From: Candidatus Eisenbergiella merdavium
GTDB lineage: Bacteria; Bacillota; Clostridia; Lachnospirales; Lachnospiraceae
Direction of reading: 5' to 3'
Length of the DNA stretch: 64,000 bases
NCBI GenBank assembly: GCA_019119595.1
Contig: DWWS01000045.1
Span: forward strand, 62,001-126,000
Shown: piece by piece, positions 53,585 to 62,692 of the stretch
Layout: each line of letters starts with the position of its first letter
How positions within the stretch are numbered: the first letter of the stretch is position 1
Translations under genes and position numbers: made by a program
Notes under the pieces: generated by a model
The model's database searches: none
Told to the model about the DNA's origin: nothing
Seen by the model: the letters and a program-made list of their open reading frames with translations, nothing else

Positions 53585-54733
53585 TCAGGATGCTTCTCCC
53601 GGTTTCTCCTCAATGGGAATCTCCACCCTCCACTCCCCCTCCACCGCTCCGGCGCAGGTGCTGAAATATCCCCACACAGCCCAGTCCTGCGTGATCTGTT
53701 CCGGGTCGATCTCAAAAACATATTCGTCATAGCTTCCCTTTTTCTGTTCATCCCAGAAGCTTACGCTGACGGCGCTTTGGAGCATATTCCCCTGGCCGTC
53801 CGTCAGATACACGTATCCGTGATTATCCGTATTCAGAATATCCTCATAATGCGCCTGAATATGAAGCAGTCCGTCCGCCCATCCCCAGGCCGTGATCGTA
53901 ACCCCTTCCGCCGGTGAAAAAGTCTGCTCCGCGTCCGGCTTCAGGAAACCGGCCATCTGCTTGGGATTCAGCCTGTCCGTTTCCATTCCTCCATAGCCCC
54001 GGATGGCTACATCCGCCTGAAGCTCCGTTTTTTCCTCCAGCTCCGTCAGCCTGATCCGCCGAAGCTCCTCCTGCGTTTTCCACTTTCCCGTGAGGAATCT
54101 GGAAACGCTGAACACCAGCTTCTGCCCCTCGATCCTTTCCCCGTGCATCTGCTGCACCCGGATCAGAAAAAACGCCTCCCCCTTCTCCGGGTCAAAATCG
54201 ATCAGCGAGCAGGTCCCCACGCTGTCCTTTGAAAAATGAAGGGCATAGCTGTCAAACAGGTCTATGGTTTCGTCGATACGCCCTCCGGTAAGATCCCGCA
54301 TGGAAACATAGATTTCCGCCGTATCCTCCTGGACGTGCACCGCCTCCACCTGCATCCGGATCCCGTTGTCCTCACAGGAAACCCTGACCGGAGTAAGACG
54401 CTTTGCCGCGTCCGGATACAGGGAATAAAGAATTTCGTAGGCAGGCAGGCTTCCCGCCGCCACGGCGGCCGTCAGGGACGACGCGCCCAGAAAGAAAATC
54501 CCCGCGGCACATGCCGCTGCGCATGCCGCTGCGGTGCGCGCCCGCCTCCACGGATGCCATGGACTGCGCAGGTTTTTCCGTTCCTCCCGCCGGCCCGGAC
54601 TGCAGGAGGGGCGGCGGAACCTGCGCAGAACCCCGAAGGAAGCTCTGCCGTCCCTTTGAATCGCTTCCCCCGCTTCCCATATATATTTGTCTTCAATGGC
54701 GCTGACTGCCTCTTCGATATTATGAAAATCCAT
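53585..54733 (-). CDS. DUF4179 anti-sigma factor-like protein
   Basis: The 382-residue protein has a cytoplasmic N-terminal part (1-65), a single membrane helix (about 68-93) and a large extracellular domain (DUF4179/DUF5643 type). It follows the ECF sigma factor gene, which is the usual place for its anti-sigma factor. The N-terminal segment would hold the sigma factor at the membrane until an external signal is sensed. The signal cannot be read from sequence. Confidence 0.85.
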   Translation of the reverse strand: MDFHNIEEAVSAIEDKYIWEAGEAIQRDGRASFGVLRRFRRPSCSPGRREERKNLRSPWHPWRRARTAAACAAACAAGIFFLGASSLTAAVAAGSLPAYEILYSLYPDAAKRLTPVRVSCEDNGIRMQVEAVHVQEDTAEIYVSMRDLTGGRIDETIDLFDSYALHFSKDSVGTCSLIDFDPEKGEAFFLIRVQQMHGERIEGQKLVFSVSRFLTGKWKTQEELRRIRLTELEEKTELQADVAIRGYGGMETDRLNPKQMAGFLKPDAEQTFSPAEGVTITAWGWADGLLHIQAHYEDILNTDNHGYVYLTDGQGNMLQSAVSVSFWDEQKKGSYDEYVFEIDPEQITQDWAVWGYFSTCAGAVEGEWRVEIPIEEKPGEAS

Positions 54734-54905
54734 CCAATAATCACCTTCCCTGCCGCCAAAGACGGTATGCGGAGCATAACCGGGCGGATGCGCCCGTATC
54801 CCTGTTCCGATCCGCTTCTTTTTCTGTTTCTTTTTCTGTTTTTTTCTGTTTCTTTTTCCGCTTTCTTTTCCCCGCTCCGGGCCATCCGGCTTCCCGGCAC
54901 AGTTT

Positions 54906-55472
54906 TCAGTCCGTCCCCAGCCCCTTCTGCTTCAGATATTTCTTCAGCCTTTCCCGGGTCCGGTACAGGCTCACTCTAACCGAATTCTGTGTGATATGCA
55001 GCCGCTGTGCGATCTCTGCCGCTGAAAAGCAGTACCAGTAGCGCAGGACGAAGATCACCCGCTCCCTGCTTTTCAGCGTTCCCAGAAATTCATTCAGCTC
55101 CCCGGCCAGCTCCTTTGCCAGGATTTCATCCTCCACGCGGCCGCCGCCCTCCAGGCAGTCCGCGATTTCCTCCAGAAGCACATCATACCGGCCGTCCCTT
55201 TTTTGCGCCGTGTTGGAATGATATTTTTTCAGGGACAGATTTCTCGCGATCCTGCACACATAGCCTGACAGCATGTCCGGCTTTTCAGGCGGGATCGCGT
55301 TCCACACCGCGAGAAGCGTGTCGTTCACACATTCTCCCGCGTCCTCCCTGTTTTTCAGGATGTTGCAGGAAATGCTCATGCACAGTCCTCCGTATTTCCG
55401 GTACAGTTCCGCCACCGCAGCCTCCGACCTCTCGAAAAAAAGCCGGATGATCTGATCGTCCTCCAAATCCAT
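54906..55472 (-). CDS. ECF-type RNA polymerase sigma factor
   Basis: The 188-residue protein has a sigma-70 region 2 (about 10-75, ILKNREDAGECVNDTLLAVW) and region 4 helix-turn-helix (AAEIAQRLHITQNSVRVSLY). Size and domain order match ECF sigma factors partnered with DUF4179 proteins. The ATG at 55,472 follows GAGGGG; a GTG 3 nt upstream is possible. The anti-sigma gene is 172 bp downstream on the same strand. Confidence 0.93.
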   Translation of the reverse strand: MDLEDDQIIRLFFERSEAAVAELYRKYGGLCMSISCNILKNREDAGECVNDTLLAVWNAIPPEKPDMLSGYVCRIARNLSLKKYHSNTAQKRDGRYDVLLEEIADCLEGGGRVEDEILAKELAGELNEFLGTLKSRERVIFVLRYWYCFSAAEIAQRLHITQNSVRVSLYRTRERLKKYLKQKGLGTD

Positions 55473-55530
55473 CACCCCTCATCTGTATACTACGTTTTTT
55501 TCGGCCGGTATTACAGTTTTTTTTGCAAAA

Positions 55531-55577
55531 AAAGATACCCTTCCAGCCCAGGACGGCTTTCCGGATATCCTTTTATT
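55531..55577 (-). terminator. Terminator of the ATPase/TOPRIM pair
   Basis: On the minus strand AGGATATCCGGAAAGCC pairs imperfectly with GGGCTGGAAGGGTATCT and is followed by TTTTTTTG, 21 bp after the TOPRIM gene. Confidence 0.75.
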
Positions 55578-55597
55578 GATTTCTCGGGCCCTATCAT

Positions 55598-56617
55598 TTA
55601 TATTACCAGCGTAAAATTATATTCCGCTACAAAAAGTATGCAGGTACAAAGAACCCATATAAAACCTTCCGTCTCCTCTCTGCTGCATGTATTTTGTACT
55701 TCCAGAATTCTGACTGGATCGAGATGCTCAAAACTCTCTCTATATTGACTGTCATCAACCTCATACTGATTATTTTGGATTCGATTTGCTTTACATATGT
55801 TATGACGTATGATCTGTTTAAAAATTCCACGCATATACTGCCAATAGGTCTGACCGGTATGGGCATACCCGGTTTCTGTCATCATGGCCTTAATCTGATA
55901 TTTTGCCGTCTGCGCTTCTCTCTTTTCTACTGCGTCCTGCAGAATCTGCTGTATATTCTCCTCCAGATTTGTTTCGTTGCAAATATTCAGAATTTCGGCA
56001 CAACACTTCTTCCCTTTCTGCTCATCTTCTATTCCGAAATGTCTGCATAACAGATCCTCCATTTTACCGGGAAATTCAAACAGAGCGGCTATTCCGGTCT
56101 CCTCTCTCACCAGAGCCTTATATTTTTTCCCGGGCTGCAGAGATACCGGAATCTTTTTTTCTGCATATTGTTCATCCGGCACTGTACGCAGATGCTGATA
56201 TGCTTCTATCATCGGATAGTTAATATATAGTTTTCCCATATCGGCCGCATCACTAAAATATCTCTGCATTTTCAAAATTTTCTCTTCTGAGAAATTTTTG
56301 TCATGCCGTTCATAATCAAATACCAGCATGATATTCACAAAATCTTCTTTATAACGAAGCGGATCAAATTCCAGCTTTCTGCTTATGACAAAGGGAAGAT
56401 CAACATCGTCTTCTTCCCATATTTCTCCATATTCCCTTGAGATATCGTCGTAGAGCATATAAATGTTGGTGCCATAGATCCAGATATCATCCATGGAAAT
56501 ATGAATAGAAGGAAAACATCGAAATAATATGCCAAACAGTTTATTCTTTTCATGCTTTCCTTCCACGATCAGCAGGTTCTGCCCCCTTATCCTTGTTTCG
56601 TCAGAATAATCATTCAT
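55598..56617 (-). CDS. TOPRIM-like protein (AbiL/PARIS-type partner)
   Basis: The 339-residue protein shows LLIVEGKHEKNKLFGIL near the N-terminus, the glutamate motif of a TOPRIM fold, and MLVFDYERHDKNFSEEKI near residue 100, which fits the DxD-like motif. The rest is helical and AT-rich. It starts inside the end of the ATPase gene (ATGAATGA overlap), so the two are translated together. ATPase plus TOPRIM pairs make up AbiL, PARIS and OLD-type phage defence; in these systems the TOPRIM partner is the nuclease or toxin. The family assignment is by motif only. Confidence 0.7.
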   Translation of the reverse strand: MNDYSDETRIRGQNLLIVEGKHEKNKLFGILFRCFPSIHISMDDIWIYGTNIYMLYDDISREYGEIWEEDDVDLPFVISRKLEFDPLRYKEDFVNIMLVFDYERHDKNFSEEKILKMQRYFSDAADMGKLYINYPMIEAYQHLRTVPDEQYAEKKIPVSLQPGKKYKALVREETGIAALFEFPGKMEDLLCRHFGIEDEQKGKKCCAEILNICNETNLEENIQQILQDAVEKREAQTAKYQIKAMMTETGYAHTGQTYWQYMRGIFKQIIRHNICKANRIQNNQYEVDDSQYRESFEHLDPVRILEVQNTCSREETEGFIWVLCTCILFVAEYNFTLVI

Positions 56618-57755
56618 ATCTTTCAAATTCTCCGCTTATGTACATCTTCTCCAGATTGTGACCTTCCCGCATTTCCCTCTCCGTTGCATCACACAGGGCT
56701 GTCAGGGTTCCTTCCCCCGACAGGATAAACAGGCAGTCCGGCCTCATCAGACGATTGGTCATCAGGTTGGTGTTATGCGAGGTCATGATGATCTGACTCC
56801 GGGGATATTTTTTCTTAAAAAATCTGACTAAATTTTCTGCCATTTCATAATGATAAAAGGCATCGAATTCATCCATATAAACGAAGGAAGATTTCTCTAT
56901 CGCAGTAATGATCTTTCTGTATATATCCAGCAATGCCAATGTTCCGCTGGAAGCATTTTCAAAAAAAGGAACCAGCTTTTTATGAGAGAAATACAGCTCC
57001 CTCTGTCCATCTGGAAGCTTCTTTAAAACAAGTCTGCAGTTTATCCCCATCACATTAAAAAATTCTTCCAGATTTTTCAGGCTGTTCTCCTGTTCCAGCC
57101 TTTTAAAAAAGATGTTGGTCATGATCCCCTTTCTGAATTGTGTCAACGCATTTCCCACTGTAACCATGGTCATATCTCTGACATAATTTAACAGCTTTAT
57201 AAGTATGGAATCATCCTTTAAAGCCATATTGCTGACCAGCCATCTCAAAAAGGATAATAAATGCTGCTCTCCATCAACAGGTTCCAGTGCCTGTCTATAT
57301 CTTTCCACATTTGCCGTTTCTGCTTCGACTTCTTCCAGATGCGGAAAAGCAAGCTTTCCTTCCAAAAAATCACATTCGAAGATAAGCGTTCCATTTATTT
57401 CCAGTTTTTCCCATTTTAACCTGTATTCCGAAAATTTTGCGTATCTGTAAACCAATTCCCGGCCATTAAAATCAAAAATATAGGAAAAAACGGCAGCATC
57501 TTCCTCAGAATCAGCGTTTAGAAATGCCTCCGTTTCAACACTGGAAACAGCATCCAAAAGCATTGTCTTTATATTCATGACAGCTCTTCCCAGGTTCGTT
57601 TTTCCGGTCGCATTTTTCCCATAGATCAACATTTTGCTGATCAGTCCATCTGTAATACAGTCTGTGCTGAACTGGTATCCTGCTGTTTTTTCCAAATCCA
57701 GGCATACTTCTTTTTGAAAGTTCTTATAATTTTTTACCGTAAATCTTTTCAGCAT
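56610..57755 (-). CDS. OLD-like AAA ATPase (AbiL/PARIS-type)
   Basis: The 381-residue ABC-class ATPase has Walker A IYGKNATGKTNLGRA (about 45-58), signature ASSGTLALLD, Walker B FVYMDEFDAF and the switch MTSHNTNLMTN. It is of the AAA_15/OLD class that acts as a sensor or assembly in defence systems. It has its own promoter (57,805-57,833) after the GH2 terminator and is AT-rich compared with both neighbours, which suggests a mobile cassette. It overlaps the TOPRIM gene. Confidence 0.85.
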   Translation of the reverse strand: MLKRFTVKNYKNFQKEVCLDLEKTAGYQFSTDCITDGLISKMLIYGKNATGKTNLGRAVMNIKTMLLDAVSSVETEAFLNADSEEDAAVFSYIFDFNGRELVYRYAKFSEYRLKWEKLEINGTLIFECDFLEGKLAFPHLEEVEAETANVERYRQALEPVDGEQHLLSFLRWLVSNMALKDDSILIKLLNYVRDMTMVTVGNALTQFRKGIMTNIFFKRLEQENSLKNLEEFFNVMGINCRLVLKKLPDGQRELYFSHKKLVPFFENASSGTLALLDIYRKIITAIEKSSFVYMDEFDAFYHYEMAENLVRFFKKKYPRSQIIMTSHNTNLMTNRLMRPDCLFILSGEGTLTALCDATEREMREGHNLEKMYISGEFERYE

Positions 57756-57804
57756 ACCGTCTGCCCTCTCCTGTCATTTCCCACTTACTGACGAATCTGA
57801 TAAT

Positions 57805-57833
57805 AGTATAACAAAATCAGATTTCTCACACAA
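57805..57833 (-). promoter_or_regulatory. Promoter of the ATPase/TOPRIM pair
   Basis: TTGTGT (57,828-57,833) and TATACT (57,805-57,810) with a 17-bp spacer. Confidence 0.65.
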
Positions 57834-57868
57834 TAGTCCTCCGTAAAAAAATTACGGCACAATTCAAC

Positions 57869-57902
57869 AAAAGAGGCTGTTTGTGTCTTTAACTCCTCTT
57901 TT
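57869..57902 (-). terminator. GH2 gene terminator
   Basis: AAAAGAGG / CCTCTTTT around an 18-nt loop, 74 bp after the GH2 stop. A second small stem, CCGTAA / TTACGG, follows at 57,841-57,857. Confidence 0.6.
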
Positions 57903-57975
57903 AACAGCAGGCATCGCAAATTCCCCGGCCATTCCAGTCAGCACTGCGCAAAGTTCCCTCATACGCTTTTTCTTC

Positions 57976-60900
57976 TCACTCCGCCACCAGTGAAGCGATC
58001 ATTTCCACAGCCAGTTCCTGGGCGGGCGCAAACTCCGCGCTTCCCAGATACCGGTAAATGGAAGCAAGCAGCGCCCTCGCTTCCGGATACTGCTGAAGCT
58101 CCTGCAGGCCAAGGGAGGAGAACAGGAGCCTTCCGCCTCCGCAGCGGCACTCAAACAGCTGGGCCATGGGGCGCAGGTAGGCATAGCTGTCCATTTCCGT
58201 GATGATGGCGGAAATCCGTTCCGGCAGGATCACCGCCCGCCGGGAGGCCATGGGCCACCACTGCCAGTCGGTATGGCTTTCCGTGGGGAAATCCGCAAAC
58301 AGCGGATGGGAGCTGTCGATGAGCTGTCCCATGCCTCCCGCCTGCTGGGCGAAGGTTCCAACCGACCAGAAGTCGGTGGTAAACTGGGCCCGTATAGAAT
58401 TCGGCAGGGCCTCCTTCGTGGAAGGCGGGGTCAGGTACACGCAGCCGCCCGAGGCGAGGACGCTTTTCGCCTTCTCGTCAAAGCGCTGCGTTTCATATAC
58501 GTTCTCCGGGCACACCAGCGCTTCCTGTGCCGCCGGAGGGTAAACCCAGACAGGATAACGGTTCACCGCGCCGTCCACAGATACCTCCAGCGTAAGGCGT
58601 GCGGCCTTTTCCACAGCTTTCAGAGAAAGCTGTACGCTTCCCGCCTCCGTCAGCGCCCCGGCGGGGAAGCTTTCCTCCTCCGTCAGCGCCTGCGCCAGAA
58701 TCATACCGTCCTGCGTTTTCAGAGTACAGCACACCCTTCCGGAAAGAGTCGTTTTCCCGTAGTTGGCGATCTTTACAGGAACGGTCATCTCCTCCGTATT
58801 CTCCCAGGTATAGCGGGGCAGGAGCGCCAGGGGAAGCTGATCCCGGAAAAACGCCTGAAACCGGGCGGGTTCGGCAAAAGGATAGGGCTTTGGCTCCAGA
58901 TGGGAATTGAGCATGCCCACCAGCGCGGTTCCCTGGCCGGGGAAATCCTGAAGTCCCAGCAGGGAAATGCCCGAAAGCCCCTCCGTGCGCAGAACCGCTT
59001 CGATCTCCTCCCGGTAGGCCAGACGGGAAATCTCTCCCGTGGCCTCCACCTGCTTTTCCCATTCCTCCGGCGTAATTCCCGCCTCCTTCACCCGATCCTG
59101 CACCAGGCGCAGGTTAGCGGGATCCGAGATCCCGTGGAAGCTGTCCAGCTCATGAAAATCCGGAAGCACCTCAAACTGGCCCACCTCAAAGGTGAACACG
59201 GGCTTTTTGTAAAAACGGCGGATCTGCTCCATGGAAGCGTCGTAATTCTGCGCCGCGTCCGGATAATGATTGTTGATATAGCCCTGCAGCGCGCCTTCCC
59301 TGCCGCCTCCCGCATGGGTTCCCCGAAGATCCCAGGAAAAGCATCTCTGAGAGGCGTAAAAATCGCTTTCCGGATCCACGCCCGCATCGCCGTAATGGGC
59401 GTTGGAGGCGTTTGCATACAGGCGGGTCGGATCCAGCGAGCGGGCCAGCTTCAGCATGCTGTCCATCCGGCAATGGCCCACCGGCCCCGCCGCAAGCTCG
59501 TTTCCAAAGGTCAGCATCACAAAGGAGGGATGGTTTGCCAGCGTCAGGATCACCTGCTTCAGCTCCGTCATATAATAAGCGAAGCTTTCCGGCGCCTCGA
59601 AGGCGTGTACCGGATCCCAGTGAGACAGCTCCGGCTGCATCAGCATACCCATCCGGTCCGCTGCGGTAAACGCCGCCTCCGGCGGACAGTGGGAATGAAA
59701 ACGCATGCAGTTGATTCCGTAGGAACGATAACGCTCCAGCACGTCCGTCCACTCCTCCACCGTCATGGGCGGGTGGCCCGTCTCCGGAAATTCACAGCAG
59801 TTTGCCTCACTGCGCAGGAAGATCACCCGCCCGTTTAAGGCAAGCCTCCCCTGCCCGTTATCTCCAAAGGTACGCACGCCGAAGGCTTCCGTGCGGCTGG
59901 CGAGCACGCGTTCCTGCCCCGCTTTCACAGCGTCGGAGACATCCTTCATTCCGGCTTCATCTGTTCCGGTTTTGTCTGTCCCTGTCTCATCTGTATCCGT
60001 TTCGCCTGCCCCGGCCTCATCCTCCCCCTGCGTTTCTCCGGTACAGATCAGGGAGGCGGTCAGCTCATACAGATTGCCTTCCTCCTCATCCCATCTGCGC
60101 ACATCCTCCGCCAGCGGAAGCTTTTCCAGTACGAGCCGGGTCAGACCGGGCTGCACGCTGATTTTTTTCCGGTATCCGTCCCGGTTCAGACAATCCGTCT
60201 CCTCCTCCCCGCCGCATTCGTTTTTCTCCTTCCCGCCCTTCAGCGCACCGCTCTCCAGCTGCAGAATGCCGTTCCAGAAACGGTCGGAGGAAATCTCAGC
60301 CTGCACGCTCAGGCTGTCCCCCTCCCGGTCCGGGTAGATGCGCAGAGCGGACAGAAACACCGGCTCCTCCACCCGCAGGCGCAGATATCCCAGAACCCCG
60401 TTCCAGTTGGTCTGGGTCTCATCGGTAGCCGCTGAGGAATACACGATGGCGTCACGGGGCAGACCTGGATAGCTGTTGTCAGAAAGAAGGGTGATCTCAT
60501 TGTCTCCGGTCAGAAGCCCGGTCACCTCAAACACATACGGGGTGGAAAGGCTTCCCTCCAGAAAGGGCTTCACCTCCCTGCCGTCCACCAGAAGCTTCAG
60601 GCATCTGGCCCGCTCCGCCTCCAGAAAGATCCGTTTCCCTTCCTCCGGCACGAAGCTGAGGCGCCGCGTCAGGCGCGCCTCTCCCTCAAAGGTGTATTTT
60701 CTCGTAAAGCGGGTGGCGATGGGCGCGCCCTCGTCAAAGCCCTCCTCCGCGTTCCCCAGCGCCGCGTCGGGATGCCACTGATTCTGTCCCAGATCCTTAT
60801 GCCCGATCCTGTTTTCATCAAGCGTTCCGGGAAGCTGCATGGGATACGTCCTCCCGTCCCCGATATCGGCCTGCCACAGGCCGGATAAATCGTAATACAT
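57976..60900 (-). CDS. Glycoside hydrolase family 2 protein
   Basis: The 974-residue protein has a GH2 layout: sugar-binding jelly roll (YYDLSGLWQADIGDG to about 190), immunoglobulin-like domain, TIM barrel, and a C-terminal extension. The acid/base glutamate is in MLTFGNELAAG and the nucleophile in PVFTFEVGQFEVL. No signal peptide is seen. A loop of about 45 residues in the immunoglobulin-like domain is a low-complexity run of TDETGTDKTGTDEAG type. Start codons at 60,900, 60,906 and 60,915 are possible; the first has GGAGG at 8-nt spacing. Substrate (galactoside, glucuronide, other) is open. Confidence 0.9.
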   Translation of the reverse strand: MYYDLSGLWQADIGDGRTYPMQLPGTLDENRIGHKDLGQNQWHPDAALGNAEEGFDEGAPIATRFTRKYTFEGEARLTRRLSFVPEEGKRIFLEAERARCLKLLVDGREVKPFLEGSLSTPYVFEVTGLLTGDNEITLLSDNSYPGLPRDAIVYSSAATDETQTNWNGVLGYLRLRVEEPVFLSALRIYPDREGDSLSVQAEISSDRFWNGILQLESGALKGGKEKNECGGEEETDCLNRDGYRKKISVQPGLTRLVLEKLPLAEDVRRWDEEEGNLYELTASLICTGETQGEDEAGAGETDTDETGTDKTGTDEAGMKDVSDAVKAGQERVLASRTEAFGVRTFGDNGQGRLALNGRVIFLRSEANCCEFPETGHPPMTVEEWTDVLERYRSYGINCMRFHSHCPPEAAFTAADRMGMLMQPELSHWDPVHAFEAPESFAYYMTELKQVILTLANHPSFVMLTFGNELAAGPVGHCRMDSMLKLARSLDPTRLYANASNAHYGDAGVDPESDFYASQRCFSWDLRGTHAGGGREGALQGYINNHYPDAAQNYDASMEQIRRFYKKPVFTFEVGQFEVLPDFHELDSFHGISDPANLRLVQDRVKEAGITPEEWEKQVEATGEISRLAYREEIEAVLRTEGLSGISLLGLQDFPGQGTALVGMLNSHLEPKPYPFAEPARFQAFFRDQLPLALLPRYTWENTEEMTVPVKIANYGKTTLSGRVCCTLKTQDGMILAQALTEEESFPAGALTEAGSVQLSLKAVEKAARLTLEVSVDGAVNRYPVWVYPPAAQEALVCPENVYETQRFDEKAKSVLASGGCVYLTPPSTKEALPNSIRAQFTTDFWSVGTFAQQAGGMGQLIDSSHPLFADFPTESHTDWQWWPMASRRAVILPERISAIITEMDSYAYLRPMAQLFECRCGGGRLLFSSLGLQELQQYPEARALLASIYRYLGSAEFAPAQELAVEMIASLVAE

Positions 60901-60964
60901 CCGCATTTCCTCCATTCATCCTTCCGGACATTTTCTACAGCCGGCTTCCGTTTTATCTTACAGT

Positions 60965-62638
60965 TTAACAGATACGGGGGGCATCCGCATTGCCCGCATT
61001 TGCTGTTTCGTTGAGAAAAATTGCGGACGCCTGTTCTCCGCTCCCATTCTCCCTTCCTTTTCCCCGCGTTGTAACGGAGCTGCTTTTCAGCTTGATCTGT
61101 ACCGAACGTTCTCCCACGACAAGCTGGCAGGTTTGTCCGAGCTCCAGCTTAGGGCTTCCGAAAACCACAGAGCTTCCGCTTTTCACGGCAGTTTCGGAAA
61201 ACAGCAGCCGGCCCGTTTCGTCTAAAATGCGGATCTCATCCCCCGCTTCATAAACAAAATCCAGAAAACAGAGGAAGGAGGGCTGTCCGGAATCCTCTGA
61301 AAAGGTCACGGCCATTCCGGAGCTTCCCGCCGCAAGCACCGTCCCACCGTTCAGGATGCAGCTTCCGCCGTTTTCGCTTCCGTAATCCAGCGCGCCGTTT
61401 CGGTCGTCCTCCGGCCCGAAGATCACCGTCGTTCCGCCCTCAAAGATCAGATCTCCGTTGGAATCCACGCCGTCGCCGTCCGCGTCGATGAAAATCTCTC
61501 CGCCCTGGATGCGAAGGCAGGGAAGCGTCCGTTCCTCCCCTTCCCCCTCCGGCTCCCCGTTGGCGTTGATGCCGTCGTCCTCTGCCGTGATGGAGAGCTC
61601 CCCTTCCCTGATCAGGACCTGATTTGCCTCAAGCCCTTCAAAGGATTCTGTAATGAGAATCTCTCCCCCGTCCACGATCAGCTCATCGTCCGCATGGATT
61701 CCTTTTTTTCCTGCGATGATAGTCAGGCTTCCGCCGGATATCTGCATATCCCGGTTGGAGTGAAAGGCGTCGTCCCCCGCTTCCGCGGTCAGTATCCCGC
61801 CTGTGATCTCCATGGACTGGTCCGCCTGAAAGGCCTTCTCCCCGCATTTTGTCTGAATGCTGCCTCCGGAAATGGTCAGGCAGTCATCCGCCTTGAAGCT
61901 GTCCTCCAGGGCCTCCGCCGTTATGACGCCTCCCGAAAGGGTCAGGCTTTTCCTGCTCTGAATCCCGTGTTCCACCCCGCCCAGAATCGTCAGAGAGCCG
62001 CTTCCGTCGATAATCAGATCCTCCTTTGAAAAAACGGCCGCTCCTTCTGCCGCTTCCGTTCCCTCCTGCTTCGGCTCCTCCCGGCTTTGCAGCAGGTTTC
62101 CCGTTCCCTCCTCAAGCCGGATCGTTACCTGCCCTGCCGCTTCCACAGAAACCGCCGCTGCGCCGGAGCAGACAACAGACGCCCCGTCCAGAAGCAGCGT
62201 CACCTCTTCCTCCGCCGCATCCACACAGAGCTGACCGTCCGAAAGGTTTCCCGTGATCCGATAGCTGCCTCCCCGTGTAACAGTCACCCGGTTCCCTGAC
62301 ACCTTCACTCCGCCGCCGGACGCCTGACTGCCGTCCTGTTTCAGCACGATCCGTACCTCAGCGGACGCTTCTTCCTTTTGCGCGTGAACCGTCCCGCAGG
62401 CGGAAAACAGCGTCAAAAGGACGGCGGACACAAGGGCACAGAACCGGGCGGCGTGCCCACTCAGTCCGGCCGGGCTTTTGCCGACCGCATATCTGACTCC
62501 TGCCTTTCTTACACCTGCATTTTTGACGCTCGGGTTTCCTCTGACCGCATTTTTTCTGGCGGCTCCGCTCTCTGCGCCACTTTCCTCTCCGCTCCCGTCT
62601 CCTTTGCCGCTATCCATCCGGAACATTTCTTTTTTCAT
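60965..62638 (-). CDS. Carbohydrate-binding beta-helix protein (Cthe_2159-like)
   Basis: The 557-residue protein contains a right-handed beta-helix made of repeating turns such as GGVITAEALEDSFKADDCLT and GGSIQTKCGEKAFQADQSME, typical of the DUF4353/Cthe_2159 family that binds acidic polysaccharides with calcium. A hydrophobic helix with lipobox LTLFSAC lies at about residues 65-80 and is preceded by an unusually long basic N-terminus with AGVRKAGVR repeats. The start at 62,638 has GGAGAGG upstream. It lies between larE and the GH2 gene on the same strand. Confidence 0.8.
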   Translation of the reverse strand: MKKEMFRMDSGKGDGSGEESGAESGAARKNAVRGNPSVKNAGVRKAGVRYAVGKSPAGLSGHAARFCALVSAVLLTLFSACGTVHAQKEEASAEVRIVLKQDGSQASGGGVKVSGNRVTVTRGGSYRITGNLSDGQLCVDAAEEEVTLLLDGASVVCSGAAAVSVEAAGQVTIRLEEGTGNLLQSREEPKQEGTEAAEGAAVFSKEDLIIDGSGSLTILGGVEHGIQSRKSLTLSGGVITAEALEDSFKADDCLTISGGSIQTKCGEKAFQADQSMEITGGILTAEAGDDAFHSNRDMQISGGSLTIIAGKKGIHADDELIVDGGEILITESFEGLEANQVLIREGELSITAEDDGINANGEPEGEGEERTLPCLRIQGGEIFIDADGDGVDSNGDLIFEGGTTVIFGPEDDRNGALDYGSENGGSCILNGGTVLAAGSSGMAVTFSEDSGQPSFLCFLDFVYEAGDEIRILDETGRLLFSETAVKSGSSVVFGSPKLELGQTCQLVVGERSVQIKLKSSSVTTRGKGRENGSGEQASAIFLNETANAGNADAPRIC

Positions 62639-62692
62639 TTCATCCTCTCCAAACAACGCTCCTGCAAAACTGCTTTTTTCAGAGCTGTTCTC

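Noticed and set aside
54736..54905. Additional small gene between sigma and anti-sigma genes
   Set aside because: The stretch is low-complexity TTTCTTTTTCTG-type sequence; frames across it lack ribosome binding sites.
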